From Streptomyces sp. ML-6 (lineage in GTDB: Bacteria; Actinomycetota; Actinomycetes; Streptomycetales; Streptomycetaceae): a stretch of DNA of 64,000 nt. A model generated the notes under the pieces. The model was given only the letters and a program-made list of their open reading frames with translations. It ran no database searches and was not told the DNA's origin. Both the position numbers and the translations under genes were made by a program. Shown here piece after piece: positions 52,163 through 60,798 of this stretch (its first letter is position 1; each line of letters opens with the position of its first letter). Location of the stretch: contig NZ_JAOTIK010000001.1 in assembly GCF_030116705.1 (NCBI RefSeq), positions 6,166,501-6,230,500 of the forward strand, written 5' to 3'.

Positions 52163-54706
52163 ATGGGACGCGGCAAGCTTCGGATCTACCTGGGTGCGGC
52201 ACCCGGCGTCGGCAAGACGTACGCGATGCTCTCCGAGGCCCATCGACGGGTGGAACGGGGCACCGACTGCGTCGTCGCCTTCGTGGAGCACCACGACCGG
52301 CCGCGCACCGAGGTCATGCTGCACGGCCTGGAGCAGATCCGGCGGCGCGAGATCGAGTACCGCTCCGCCGTCTTCACCGAGATGGACGTCGACGCCGTCC
52401 TGGAACGCGCCCCGGCCGTCGCCCTGGTGGACGAACTGGCGCACACCAATGTGCCGGGCTCCCGCAACGCCAAACGCTGGCAGGACGTCGAGGAGCTCCT
52501 CCAGGCCGGCATCGACGTGATCTCCACGGTCAACATCCAGCACCTGGAGTCGCTCGGTGACGTCGTCGAGTCGATAACCGGCGTACGGCAGCGCGAGACC
52601 GTCCCCGACGAGGTCGTCCGCAGGGCCGACCAGCTGGAACTCGTCGACATGTCGCCCCAGGCGCTGCGCCGCCGCATGGCCCACGGCAACATCTACAAGC
52701 CGGACCGGATCGACGCCTCCCTGTCCAACTACTTCCGCCCCGGCAACCTCACCGCCCTGCGCGAGCTGGCCCTGCTCTGGGTCGCCGACCGGGTCGACGA
52801 GTACCTCCAGCAGTACCGCGGCGAGCACAACATCCGCACCACCTGGCAGGCCCGCGAACGCATAGTCGTCGGCCTGACCGGCGGACCCGAGGGCCGCACC
52901 CTCATCCGTCGCGCCTCCCGGATGGCGGCCAAGGGATCGGGCAGCGAGATCCTCGCCGTCTACATCGCCCGCAGCGACGGACTGACCTCGGCCTCGCCCA
53001 AGGAGCTCACCGTCCAGCGAACCCTCGTGGAGGACCTCGGCGGCACCTTCCACCACGTCATCGGCGACGACATACCGTCGGCGCTCCTGGAATTCGCACG
53101 CGGGGTGAACGCCACGCAGATCGTCCTCGGCTCCAGCCGCCGCAAGGCGTGGCAGTACGTCTTCGGACCGGGCGTGGGCGCCACCGTGGCCCGCGAGTCC
53201 GGACCCGACCTCGACGTCCACATCGTCACCCACGAGGAGGCCGCCAAGGGGCGCGGCCTGCCCATCGCCCGCGGGGCCCGGCTGGGCCGGGCCCGGATCA
53301 TCTGGGGCTGGCTGGTCGGCGTGGGTGGCCCGGCCCTCCTCACGCTGCTCCTGGCCAGTCTGGACAGCGGACCCGGACTCGCCAACGACGTCCTGCTCTT
53401 CCTCTTCCTGACCGTGGGCGCCGCGCTGATCGGCGGACTGCTGCCCGCCCTCGCGTCGGCCGCCGTGGGCTCGATGCTGCTGAACTACTGGTTCACCCCG
53501 CCCACCCACACCCTGACCGTCCAGGACCCGGAGAACTTCGTCGCCATCGTGATCTTCTTCGCGGTGGCGGTCGCGGTCGCCTCGGTCGTCGACCTGGCGG
53601 CGCGCCGCACGCACCAGGCGGCCCGGCTGCGCGCAGAGTCGGAGATCCTCTCCTTCCTGGCCGGCAGCGTGCTGCGCGGCGAGACGACGCTGGACGCGCT
53701 GCTGGAACGGGTCCGCGAGACCTTCGGCATGGAGTCCGTCGCCCTGCTGGAGCGCACGAGCGACGTCGATCCCTGGACGTGCGCCGGGAGCGTCGGACCG
53801 GGCCCGGTGGCCCGGCCGGAGGACGCCGACGCGGACATGCCCGTCGGCGACCACATGGCACTCGCACTCTCCGGGCGGGTGCTGCCCGCCGAGGACCGCA
53901 GGGTGCTCGGCGCGTTCGCCGCCCAGGCCGCCGTCGTACTGGACCGGCAGCGGCTGGTCGACGAGGCGGAGGAGGCCCGGCGGCTCGCCGAGGGCAACCG
54001 GATCAGGACCGCGCTCCTGGCCGCCGTCAGCCACGACCTGCGCACCCCGCTCGCCGCCATCAAGGCCGCCGTCAGCTCGCTGCGCTCCGACGACGTCGCC
54101 TGGTCCGACGAGGACGAGGCCGAGCTGCTGGAGGGCATCGAGAACGGCGCCGACCGCCTCGACCACCTGGTCGGCAACCTCCTGGACATGTCCCGGCTCC
54201 AGACCGGCACCGTCACCCCGCTGATCCGCGAGATCGACCTCGACGAGGTGGTCCCGATGGCGCTCGGCGGCGTACCGGAGGACAGCGCCGACCTGGACGT
54301 CCCCGAGAGCCTGCCCATGGTCGCGGTGGACCCCGGCCTGCTGGAGCGGGCCGTCGCCAACATCGTGGAGAACGCCGTCAAGTACAGCCCTCCCGGGCAG
54401 CGCGTCACGGTGGCCGCCAGCGCGCTCGGCGAACGCGTCGAGCTGCGGGTGGTGGACCGCGGATCCGGCGTCCCCGACGAGGCCAAGGAGCGTATCTTCG
54501 AGGCGTTCCAGCGCTACGGCGACGCCCCGCGCGGCGTCGGCGTCGGACTGGGCCTCGCCGTGGCCCGCGGCTTCGTCGAGTCCATGGGCGGCACCCTGGA
54601 CGCCGAGGACACTCCCGGCGGCGGCCTCACGATGGTGCTGACCCTGAAGGCGGCACCGGGACACGCCCCGGCCGGCCCCGGCCTGCCCGCGCGGGCCGTT
54701 CCGTGA
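52163..54706 (+). CDS. kdpD: Osmosensitive K+ channel sensor kinase KdpD
   Basis: An 847-residue membrane sensor kinase controlling kdp expression. N-terminal KdpD domain (1-210) with Walker A 'GAAPGVGKT' (11-19) and 'ALVDELAHTNVPGSRNAKRW'; a USP-like domain (about 225-370), which binds c-di-AMP in some homologues; four membrane helices (about 378-480); a GAF-type region (about 500-600); HisKA with His624 ('AVSHDLRTPLAAIKAA') and HATPase_c ending 'GLGLAVARGFVESMGG'. ATG 52163 lacks a ribosome-binding site. kdpE follows. Confidence 0.95.
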   Translation: MGRGKLRIYLGAAPGVGKTYAMLSEAHRRVERGTDCVVAFVEHHDRPRTEVMLHGLEQIRRREIEYRSAVFTEMDVDAVLERAPAVALVDELAHTNVPGSRNAKRWQDVEELLQAGIDVISTVNIQHLESLGDVVESITGVRQRETVPDEVVRRADQLELVDMSPQALRRRMAHGNIYKPDRIDASLSNYFRPGNLTALRELALLWVADRVDEYLQQYRGEHNIRTTWQARERIVVGLTGGPEGRTLIRRASRMAAKGSGSEILAVYIARSDGLTSASPKELTVQRTLVEDLGGTFHHVIGDDIPSALLEFARGVNATQIVLGSSRRKAWQYVFGPGVGATVARESGPDLDVHIVTHEEAAKGRGLPIARGARLGRARIIWGWLVGVGGPALLTLLLASLDSGPGLANDVLLFLFLTVGAALIGGLLPALASAAVGSMLLNYWFTPPTHTLTVQDPENFVAIVIFFAVAVAVASVVDLAARRTHQAARLRAESEILSFLAGSVLRGETTLDALLERVRETFGMESVALLERTSDVDPWTCAGSVGPGPVARPEDADADMPVGDHMALALSGRVLPAEDRRVLGAFAAQAAVVLDRQRLVDEAEEARRLAEGNRIRTALLAAVSHDLRTPLAAIKAAVSSLRSDDVAWSDEDEAELLEGIENGADRLDHLVGNLLDMSRLQTGTVTPLIREIDLDEVVPMALGGVPEDSADLDVPESLPMVAVDPGLLERAVANIVENAVKYSPPGQRVTVAASALGERVELRVVDRGSGVPDEAKERIFEAFQRYGDAPRGVGVGLGLAVARGFVESMGGTLDAEDTPGGGLTMVLTLKAAPGHAPAGPGLPARAVP

Positions 54707-54852
54707 CCGCACGGCCCCACTCCGTGCCGCACACCCCGCGCCGCGCCCGCGCACTCCGCCCCATGATCCCCGACCCCATGATCCCCGCGACGAAGTCCCC
54801 GGCCCCCACGAGGCCCGGGGAGACCGCCGTACAGCAGAAAGGCAGGGCCCCC

Positions 54853-55545
54853 ATGACCAGGGTGCTCGTGGTCGACGACGAGCCGCAGATCGTACGCGCC
54901 CTCGTGATCAACCTGAAGGCGCGCAAGTACGAGGTGGACGCGGCGCCCGACGGCGCGACCGCCCTCCAGCTCGCCGCCACCCGCCACCCCGACGTGGTCG
55001 TCCTCGATCTCGGACTGCCCGACATGGACGGCGTCGAGGTGATCAAGGGGCTGCGCGGCTGGACCCGGGTCCCGATCCTGGTGCTCTCCGCCCGCCACAC
55101 CTCCGACGAGAAGGTCGAGGCCCTGGACGCGGGCGCCGACGACTACGTCACCAAGCCGTTCGGGATGGACGAGCTGCTCGCCCGGCTGCGCGCCTCCGTC
55201 CGCCGGGCCGAACCCGTCGGGCAGCACGACTCCGACGACGTGGTGCTCGTCGAGACCGAGGGGTTCACCGTCGACCTCGCGGCGAAGAAGGTCCACCGCG
55301 AGGGACGCGACGTGCGGCTCACCCCCACCGAGTGGCACCTGCTGGAGGTCCTGGTCCGCAACAGCGGCCGGCTGGTCAGCCAGAAGCAACTGCTCCAGGA
55401 AGTCTGGGGGCCCTCGTACGGCACCGAGACCAACTACCTGCGGGTCTACATGGCCCAGCTGAGGCGCAAGCTGGAGGCCGACCCCTCGCACCCCCGGCAC
55501 TTCGTCACCGAGCCGGGCATGGGCTACCGCTTCGAGCGCGGCTGA
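54853..55545 (+). CDS. kdpE: Response regulator KdpE (OmpR family)
   Basis: A 230-residue transcription factor, ATG 54853 with AAAGG ten bases upstream. Receiver with Asp8-Asp9, phosphoacceptor Asp52 (VVVLDLGLPDMDG), Ser in 'VLSARHTSD', Lys in 'VTKPFGMDELL'. Winged-helix domain about 130-228 ('LTPTEWHLLEVLVRNSGRLV', 'YLRVYMAQLRRKLEADPSHP', ending 'GMGYRFERG'). Expected to activate kdpFABC. A 146-base gap with no gene separates it from kdpD. Confidence 0.94.
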   Translation: MTRVLVVDDEPQIVRALVINLKARKYEVDAAPDGATALQLAATRHPDVVVLDLGLPDMDGVEVIKGLRGWTRVPILVLSARHTSDEKVEALDAGADDYVTKPFGMDELLARLRASVRRAEPVGQHDSDDVVLVETEGFTVDLAAKKVHREGRDVRLTPTEWHLLEVLVRNSGRLVSQKQLLQEVWGPSYGTETNYLRVYMAQLRRKLEADPSHPRHFVTEPGMGYRFERG

Positions 55546-55570
55546 CCGGGGGCCGGGCCCGTTCCGGGGT

Positions 55571-55625
55571 CGTTCCGTGCCCGTTCCGTACCCGGTCGGT
55601 GTTCGTTCCGTGCCCGGTCGGTGTC
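55571..55625. repeat. 22-bp tandem repeat, 2.5 copies
   Basis: CGTTCCGT[A/G]CCCGGTCGGTG-type unit at 55582-55603 and 55604-55625, with a half copy at 55571-55581, in the kdpE-OB-fold gap. Confidence 0.8.
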
Positions 55626-55720
55626 CCTTCCGCGGCGGTTCGGTGCACCAGGGCGTTTCACCCGGTCGGGTGAGATCCGGGATACCCGCTCGGAGCAGCC
55701 CGGACCGGTACCCTTCGGGT

Positions 55721-56137
55721 ATGAGTGCTGTTCCCCGATCCGAGAAGCAGGGCAAGGCGGACAAGCCGTCGAGCCGCTTCCGTCGGATGCTCGACCGGTT
55801 GTCCAGCTCCCAGGAGGACCTGGAGTCCGAGGAGCTCCAGGAGGACGCGCAGGCCTCGGGCTGCACGCGGATCTCCGAATGCACCGACCGGCAGATCGTG
55901 AAGGTGACCGGTACCTTGCGGACCGTCACCCTGCGGCCGCGCGCCGGAGTGCCCGCCCTGGAGGCGGAGCTCTTCGACGGCACCGCACCGCTGGACGTCG
56001 TCTGGCTGGGCCGGCGCTCCATCGTGGGCATAGAACCGGGCCGCAGGCTCATCGCCTCGGGCCGGATCGCCATGAGCCACGGGCGCCGGGTGCTGTTCAA
56101 CCCCAAATACGAACTCCGACCGCTCGGCAAGGAGTAG
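55721..56137 (+). CDS. OB-fold nucleic-acid-binding domain protein
   Basis: A 138-residue protein. ATG 55721 is six bases after TACCCT (55709-55714) with no ribosome-binding site: probable leaderless start. After a charged N-terminal helix ('RFRRMLDRLSSSQEDLESEE') comes an OB-fold similar to that of RecG or aspartyl-tRNA synthetase: 'IVKVTGTLRTVTLRPRAGVP', 'EAELFDGTAPLDVVWLGRRS', 'PGRRLIASGRIAMSHGRRVL'. It is the Rv2694c equivalent. Function unknown; the domain suggests RNA/DNA binding. Confidence 0.9.
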   Translation: MSAVPRSEKQGKADKPSSRFRRMLDRLSSSQEDLESEELQEDAQASGCTRISECTDRQIVKVTGTLRTVTLRPRAGVPALEAELFDGTAPLDVVWLGRRSIVGIEPGRRLIASGRIAMSHGRRVLFNPKYELRPLGKE

Positions 56138-56140
56138 CCG

Positions 56141-56962
56141 GTGACGTCTTCCGACAAGCCGTCGTCCGACACGGACCCCACCACCCGCCCCGACCCGCAG
56201 GACACCGGGACGAAGCCGGTCGCCGATACGCAGGCGGTCACGGAGGCCGCGCTCTTCGAGGCGTTCGGCGGCGTCCGGGGCATGGTGGAGACGGTCGTTC
56301 CCGGACTGCTGTTCGTCACCATCTTCACGATCAACAAGGACCTGCACGTCTCGGCCATCGCGGCCCTGGTCGTGTCCCTGGTCCTCGTCGTCGTGCGGCT
56401 GGTCCGCCGGGACACCGTCAAGCACGCCTTCAGCGGTGTCTTCGGGGTGGCCTTCGGCGTGGTCTTCGCGATGATGACCGGCAACGCCAAGGACTTCTAC
56501 CTGCCGGGCATGCTCTACACGCTCGGCCTGGCGCTCGCCTACTTGATCACCACCCTTGCCGGGGTGCCGCTGATCGGCCTGATCCTGGGCCCGGTCTTCA
56601 AGGAGAACCTCTCCTGGCGCACCAGGAACCCCGGGCGCAAGAAGGCGTACGCCAAGGCCAGCTACGCCTGGGGACTGATCCTGCTCGCCAAGTGCGCGAT
56701 CCTCTTCCCGCTGTACTGGTGGGCCGACACGACCCAGTTCGGCTGGGTCCTGGTCGCCCTGAAGATCCCGCCGTTCCTTCTCGCGGTCTATCTGACCTGG
56801 GTCTTCCTCGCCAAGGCGCCGCCGCCCATCGACGTCTTCGCCGAAATGGAGGCAGCGGAGCAGGCCGAGAAGGAGCGCAAGGCCGAGAGGGAACGTGAGG
56901 CCGCCGCGGCCCGCGAGCAGGAGACCGCCGCGGTGCGCGACAGGGAGTACCGGGAGTACTGA
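56141..56962 (+). CDS. DUF3159-family membrane protein
   Basis: A 273-residue protein starting at GTG 56141, three bases after the OB-fold gene and so in its operon. Six or so membrane helices (about 45-225), including 'VPGLLFVTIFTINKD', 'LVVSLVLVVVRLVRR', 'VAFGVVFAMMTGNAKDFYLP', and a conserved 'NLSWRTRNPGRKKAYAKASY' loop. The C-terminus is a charged, Glu/Arg/Ala-rich coiled coil (about 238-273). Rv2693c equivalent. Function unknown, but always next to TrkA-type genes. Confidence 0.92.
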   Translation: MTSSDKPSSDTDPTTRPDPQDTGTKPVADTQAVTEAALFEAFGGVRGMVETVVPGLLFVTIFTINKDLHVSAIAALVVSLVLVVVRLVRRDTVKHAFSGVFGVAFGVVFAMMTGNAKDFYLPGMLYTLGLALAYLITTLAGVPLIGLILGPVFKENLSWRTRNPGRKKAYAKASYAWGLILLAKCAILFPLYWWADTTQFGWVLVALKIPPFLLAVYLTWVFLAKAPPPIDVFAEMEAAEQAEKERKAEREREAAAAREQETAAVRDREYREY

Positions 56963-56996
56963 GACACACCGGGACGCCGCGCGTGCCGTACGACTG

Positions 56997-57039
56997 ACGG
57001 GAGGGCCCGGACCGTGTCACACGGTCCGGGCCCTCCCGT
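56997..57039. terminator. 43-bp odd palindrome terminator
   Basis: 21-base arms (56997-57017 with 57019-57039) around one base, between convergent operons. Confidence 0.9.
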
Positions 57040-57056
57040 TCATCCTTCGTACGCGG

Positions 57057-57737
57057 TCAGTCGTCCGAACCCTCGCCCCGGCGCACCGACAGCAGGTCCT
57101 CCAACTGCTCCTCGCGCGCCTGCGCGGCCACGAACAGCAGCTCGTCACCGGCCTCCAGGGCTTCCTCGGTGTTCGGCGTCAGCACGCGCTGCCCGCGGAT
57201 GATGGTGACCAGCGAGGTGTCTTCCGGCCAGGCCACCTGCCCGACCCGGGTGCCGGCCAGCGCCGACTCCGGTGGCAGCGTCAGCTCGACCAGGTTGGCG
57301 TCGCCGTGGCTGAAGCGCAGCAGCCGGACCAGGTCGCCGACGCTCACCGCCTCCTCGACCAGTGCCGACATCAGACGCGGCGTGGAGACCGCCACGTCGA
57401 CGCCCCAGGCCTCGTTGAACAGCCACTCGTTCTTCGGGTTGTTGACCCGGGCGACCACCCTCGGCACGCCGTACTCGGTCTTGGCGAGCAGCGAGACGAC
57501 CAGGTTCACCTTGTCGTCGCCGGTCGCGGCGATCACGACGTTGCAGCGCTGCAACGCCGCCTCGTCGAGCGAGGTGATCTCACAGGCGTCGGCCAGCAGC
57601 CACTCGGCCATCGGCACCCGCTCCACCGAGATGGCGGTCGGCGCCTTGTCGACGAGCAGCACCTCGTGCCCGTTCTCCAGCAGCTCGCCCGCGATGGAAC
57701 GACCCACCGCACCGGCCCCGGCAATCGCGACACGCAT
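57057..57737 (-). CDS. TrkA-family K+ channel/transporter regulator (RCK), second copy
   Basis: A 226-residue RCK protein. Rossmann (TrkA_N) domain 'MRVAIAGAGAVGRSIAGELL' with the dinucleotide-binding GxGxxG; RCK_C domain about 138-220 ('LVELTLPPESALAGTRVGQV', 'ITIIRGQ'-like strand 'LVTIIRGQRVLTPNTEEAL'). Its ATG overlaps the stop of the preceding TrkA gene by one base. The pair corresponds to M. tuberculosis CeoB/CeoC. RCK_C domains of this type can bind c-di-AMP; the permease they gate is likely the KimA-like or another K+ transporter. Confidence 0.93.
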   Translation of the reverse strand: MRVAIAGAGAVGRSIAGELLENGHEVLLVDKAPTAISVERVPMAEWLLADACEITSLDEAALQRCNVVIAATGDDKVNLVVSLLAKTEYGVPRVVARVNNPKNEWLFNEAWGVDVAVSTPRLMSALVEEAVSVGDLVRLLRFSHGDANLVELTLPPESALAGTRVGQVAWPEDTSLVTIIRGQRVLTPNTEEALEAGDELLFVAAQAREEQLEDLLSVRRGEGSDD

Positions 57738-58423
57738 CAGTGACCGCCCTCCTCAGGCCCCTCGGCGAAGGCCTCCTCGACCTTCGCGATCTCGTCCGTA
57801 CGCATCATCACGTGGACCAGGTCGCCCTCCTGCAGAACCGTCTGCGAGGTGGGCAGGATGGCCTCGCCCAGCCGGGTGAGGAACGCGACGCGGACGCCCG
57901 TCTCCTCCTGCAGCGTGCTGATCTTGTGGCCGATCCAGGAGGGCGTGGTGTGCACCTCCGCGAGCTGCACGCCGCCGCTCGGGTCCCGCCACAGCGGCTC
58001 GGCGCCCGACGGCAGCAGCCTGCGCAGCATCTGGTCGGCGGTCCAGCGCACGGTGGCGACCGTGGGGATGCCCAGCCGCTGGTAGACCTCGGCGCGCCGG
58101 GGGTCGTAGATCCGCGCCGCGACGTTCTCGATGCCGAACATCTCGCGGGCCACCCGGGCGGCGATGATGTTCGAGTTGTCGCCGCTGCTCACCGCGGCGA
58201 ACGCACCGGCCTCCTCGATACCCGCCTCGCGGAGGGTGTCCTGGTCGAAGCCGACACCCGTGACGCGTCGTCCGCCGAACCCGGAGCCGAGGCGACGGAA
58301 GGCCGTGGGGTCCCGATCGACGACGGCGACCGTGTGCCCCTGCTGCTCCAGGGTCTGCGCGAGAGCGGCTCCCACTCGCCCGCAGCCCATGATGACGATG
58401 TGCACCTTGCGCCTACCTCGCAC
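57737..58423 (-). CDS. TrkA-family K+ channel/transporter regulator (RCK), first copy
   Basis: A 228-residue RCK protein, first gene of the two-gene operon. 'VHIVIMGCGRVGAALAQTLE' is the nucleotide-binding Rossmann motif, with Asp in 'VAVVDRDPTAF'. RCK_C domain about 140-222 ('QLAEVHTTPSWIGHKISTLQ', 'EGDLVHVMMRTDEIAKVEEA'). Probably forms a hetero-octameric ring with the product of the next gene on the cytoplasmic face of a K+ transporter. Start taken at ATG complement 58421-58423; another ATG (MGCGRVG) is too late to keep the first strand. Confidence 0.93.
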   Translation of the reverse strand: MRGRRKVHIVIMGCGRVGAALAQTLEQQGHTVAVVDRDPTAFRRLGSGFGGRRVTGVGFDQDTLREAGIEEAGAFAAVSSGDNSNIIAARVAREMFGIENVAARIYDPRRAEVYQRLGIPTVATVRWTADQMLRRLLPSGAEPLWRDPSGGVQLAEVHTTPSWIGHKISTLQEETGVRVAFLTRLGEAILPTSQTVLQEGDLVHVMMRTDEIAKVEEAFAEGPEEGGH

Positions 58424-58642
58424 TCCTGGTCGTCCGGCTGACCTGCGAAAACACCCTGCTCACACTTCTTTCTCAGTTTGCCGGGCAAACAACGGGGCAA
58501 CGGTCTGTCCCGTTGCCCAGGATGAGCTTATGCGGCCCGGAGTGCGAGGCCTTATCCGAGTGCGCTTTCGCCGCGCGGCAGTCCAGGGGCAGTGCAGCGG
58601 CAGTCCAGGGGGGCGCGATGGACTTCCGTCCATGCGGAGGTC

Positions 58643-58672
58643 TTGAGCGCGGCGAGCACAGACATCTAACAT
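58643..58672 (+). promoter_or_regulatory. Promoter of the GntR gene, leaderless
   Basis: TTGAGC (58643-58648) and TAACAT (58667-58672) are 18 bases apart; ATG 58681 lies 8 bases after the -10. Confidence 0.6.
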
Positions 58673-58680
58673 GTCAGTTC

Positions 58681-59337
58681 ATGGAGACTCTGCGACCCGT
58701 CCGACGGACCCTGCTGCGGGACACCGCGTACGAGGCGATCCGCGACGCCATCGTCCGGGGCGACCTCCCGCCCGGCGCCCCCGTCCGCGACGCGGATCTT
58801 GCCGAACGCCTCGGTCTCTCCCGGGCCCCGGTCCGCGACGCGCTGTCCCGGCTCTCCGGCGAGGGCCTCGTCGAGTCCAAGCCGCAGAGCTACACCCGGG
58901 TGACCCGACTGGTGCCGCGTGACGTCCGGGACGCGGCGGCGGTCGTACGGGCCATGCAGGAACTGGCCGCCAGGACCGCGGTGCCCCGCCTCACGGACGC
59001 GGACGTCACCGCGATGCGCGAGGCCAACGACCGCTTCCGGGACGCGGCCGGGCGCGGTGACGTCGTGGAGGCGCTGCGCGCCGACGACCGGCTCCACGAC
59101 GTCCTGGTCACCGCCTGCGACAACCGTGCCGTGGCCGCCACCGTCGAGCGGTACACCCCTTTGATCCGGCGCCTGGAGTGGCGACAGTTCGGCACGGCGA
59201 GCGCGGCGCACGGCTCGGCCGAACTGCACGACCGGCTGATCGAGGCGTGCGCGGAGCGGGACGCCGAGGGCGCGGCCCGGATCACGGCCGAGATCTGGCG
59301 GGCGCTGGAAGAACTCGCCGACGAGCCGTCGAGCTGA
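58681..59337 (+). CDS. GntR-family (FCD) transcriptional regulator
   Basis: A 218-residue regulator with probable leaderless start at ATG 58681. Winged HTH about 10-70 ('AIRDAIVRGDLPPGAPVRDA', 'LGLSRAPVRDALSRLSGEGL'). FCD domain about 80-205, with conserved Asp/His pocket residues ('DDRLHDVLVTACDN', 'ELHDRLIEACAERDAEGA'). The next gene encodes ACC deaminase in the same direction, so it may control that gene. A row of 18-bp repeats begins right after its stop codon. Confidence 0.9.
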   Translation: METLRPVRRTLLRDTAYEAIRDAIVRGDLPPGAPVRDADLAERLGLSRAPVRDALSRLSGEGLVESKPQSYTRVTRLVPRDVRDAAAVVRAMQELAARTAVPRLTDADVTAMREANDRFRDAAGRGDVVEALRADDRLHDVLVTACDNRAVAATVERYTPLIRRLEWRQFGTASAAHGSAELHDRLIEACAERDAEGAARITAEIWRALEELADEPSS

Positions 59338-59338
59338 C

Positions 59339-59429
59339 TGAACTGTCCGAGTCGGTTGAACCGACCGAGCCGGCTGAACCATCCGAACAGGGCTGACTGC
59401 CCGAACCGGCCTGACTGCCCGAGTGATTC
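59339..59429. repeat. Minisatellite of five imperfect 18-bp repeats
   Basis: Units start at 59339, 59357, 59375, 59394 and 59412, each TGA[A/C][C/T]-NNCCGA[A/G]-type, 18 bases (third 19). They lie between the GntR stop and the ACC-deaminase start and would encode hexapeptide repeats if read through. Confidence 0.85.
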
Positions 59430-59536
59430 GACCGGCCCCAGCCGGCCGTCCCGACGTCGCCCCCGTACCTCCGCGCCCCATCCCCGTCCCCGCAGCCGGC
59501 CCCCCACCCCCTTCCCCTCCCGACCGAAGGAGCCCC

Positions 59537-60610
59537 GTGAACGCCGCCTCGCCCACGTCCACACCCACGTCCACGCCCGCGCCCGCCTCCCTCTCCTCGT
59601 ACGACCGCTACCCCCTGCTCTTCGGCCCCTCGCCGGTGCACCGCCTCGACCGGCTCACCGACCACCTCGGCGGTGCCGCGGTCTGGGCCAAGCGGGAGGA
59701 CTGCAACTCCGGCATCGCCTACGGCGGCAACAAGACCCGCAAGCTCGAATACCTCGTCGCCGACGCCCTGGCCAAGGGCTGCGACACCCTCGTCTCCATC
59801 GGCGGGGTCCAGTCCAACCACACGCGCCAGGTCGCGGCGGTGGCCGCCCGCGCAGGCCTCAAGTGCGTACTGATCCAGGAGAGCTGGGTCGAGTGGCCCG
59901 ACGCCGTCTACGACAAGGTCGGCAACATCCTCATCAGCCGTCTCGCCGGCGCCGACGTCCGTCTGGTGCGTGCCGGGTTCGGCATCGGCGTCAAGGAGAG
60001 CTGGGAACAGGCACTGCGCGAGGTCGAGGAGGGCGGCGGCCGGCCGTACGCCATCCCTGCGGGCGCCTCCGACCACCCCCTGGGCGGGCTCGGCTTCGCC
60101 AACTGGGCGTACGAGGTCGCCGAGCAGGAGCGTGCGCTCGGCGTGTTCTTCGACACGGTGGTGGTCTGCTCGGTGACCGGCTCCACCCAGGCCGGCATGG
60201 TCGCGGGCTTCGCCGCGATCGAGGAGGAGGGCGGCCGTCCGCGGCGCGTCCTGGGCATCGACGCCTCCGCCGAACCCGCTCGTACCCGCGAGCAGATCGC
60301 CCGGATCGCGGCCGGCACCGCCCGGCTCATCGGGGTGCGCCGGGAGATCACCCTCGACGACGTCGAACTGGACGAGCGCTACCACGCGGGCACGTACGGC
60401 ATCCCCGACGACACCACCCTCGACGCGATGCGCCTCGCCGCCCGCACCGAGGGCATGGTCACCGACCCCGTGTACGAGGGGAAGTCGATGGCCGGGACCG
60501 TCGACCTGGTGGCGCGCGGCGAGATCGCCCGCGATTCCACCGTCCTCTACGCCCACCTCGGCGGTCAGCCCGCGCTCAACGGCTACAGCGCCCTGTTCGC
60601 GGACGCCTGA
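59537..60610 (+). CDS. acdS: 1-aminocyclopropane-1-carboxylate (ACC) deaminase
   Basis: PLP enzyme that converts ACC, the plant ethylene precursor, to 2-oxobutyrate and ammonia; 357 residues. GTG 59537 follows GAAGGAG. After a low-complexity N-terminus ([11 protein letters not shown]) the fold begins; PLP Lys is in '[14 protein letters not shown]'. '[20 protein letters not shown]', '[17 protein letters not shown]' and '[15 protein letters not shown]' follow. Glu in VYEGK and Leu in '[13 protein letters not shown]' are the residues that separate ACC deaminases from D-cysteine desulfhydrases. Useful for a plant-associated life, an inference. Confidence 0.88.
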   Translation: MNAASPTSTPTSTPAPASLSSYDRYPLLFGPSPVHRLDRLTDHLGGAAVWAKREDCNSGIAYGGNKTRKLEYLVADALAKGCDTLVSIGGVQSNHTRQVAAVAARAGLKCVLIQESWVEWPDAVYDKVGNILISRLAGADVRLVRAGFGIGVKESWEQALREVEEGGGRPYAIPAGASDHPLGGLGFANWAYEVAEQERALGVFFDTVVVCSVTGSTQAGMVAGFAAIEEEGGRPRRVLGIDASAEPARTREQIARIAAGTARLIGVRREITLDDVELDERYHAGTYGIPDDTTLDAMRLAARTEGMVTDPVYEGKSMAGTVDLVARGEIARDSTVLYAHLGGQPALNGYSALFADA

Positions 60611-60651
60611 GAGGGGCCGTCCAGGGCACGTCCCGGGCGCATTCCGGGTGC

Positions 60652-60704
60652 AAGGATCCCGTCAGTGAGGGCTTGCCCCCGGCGCAAGGATTTCGTTAAG
60701 GATT
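60652..60704 (+). promoter_or_regulatory. AAGGAT direct repeats upstream of the KimA-like gene
   Basis: AAGGATC (60652-60658), AAGGATT (60686-60692) and AAGGATT (60698-60704). The last two are 12 bases apart; the first lies 34 bases earlier within a shared GCAAGGAT. Confidence 0.45.
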
Positions 60705-60782
60705 GCGCGGCTTCTTCCGCCGAGCGCAGGAGATTGCGAGGCCACGCGCCCGACAGGCCCCGTGAGGCCCATACGGAACGCT

Positions 60783-60798
60783 TACGATCCTCAGCGTG
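60783..60798 (+). promoter_or_regulatory. Leaderless -10 of the KimA-like gene
   Basis: TACGAT (60783-60788) lies 7 bases before GTG 60796; no ribosome-binding site is present. Confidence 0.55.

Noticed and set aside
52040..54754. 904-codon minus-strand ORF opposite kdpD
   Set aside because: Shadow ORF typical of high-GC DNA.
59537..60610. D-cysteine desulfhydrase
   Set aside because: Glu in VYEGK and Leu in HLGG match ACC deaminase rather than desulfhydrase.
60611..60795. ydaO riboswitch upstream of the KimA-like gene, as in Bacillus
   Set aside because: None of the conserved ydaO blocks are present and the start looks leaderless.
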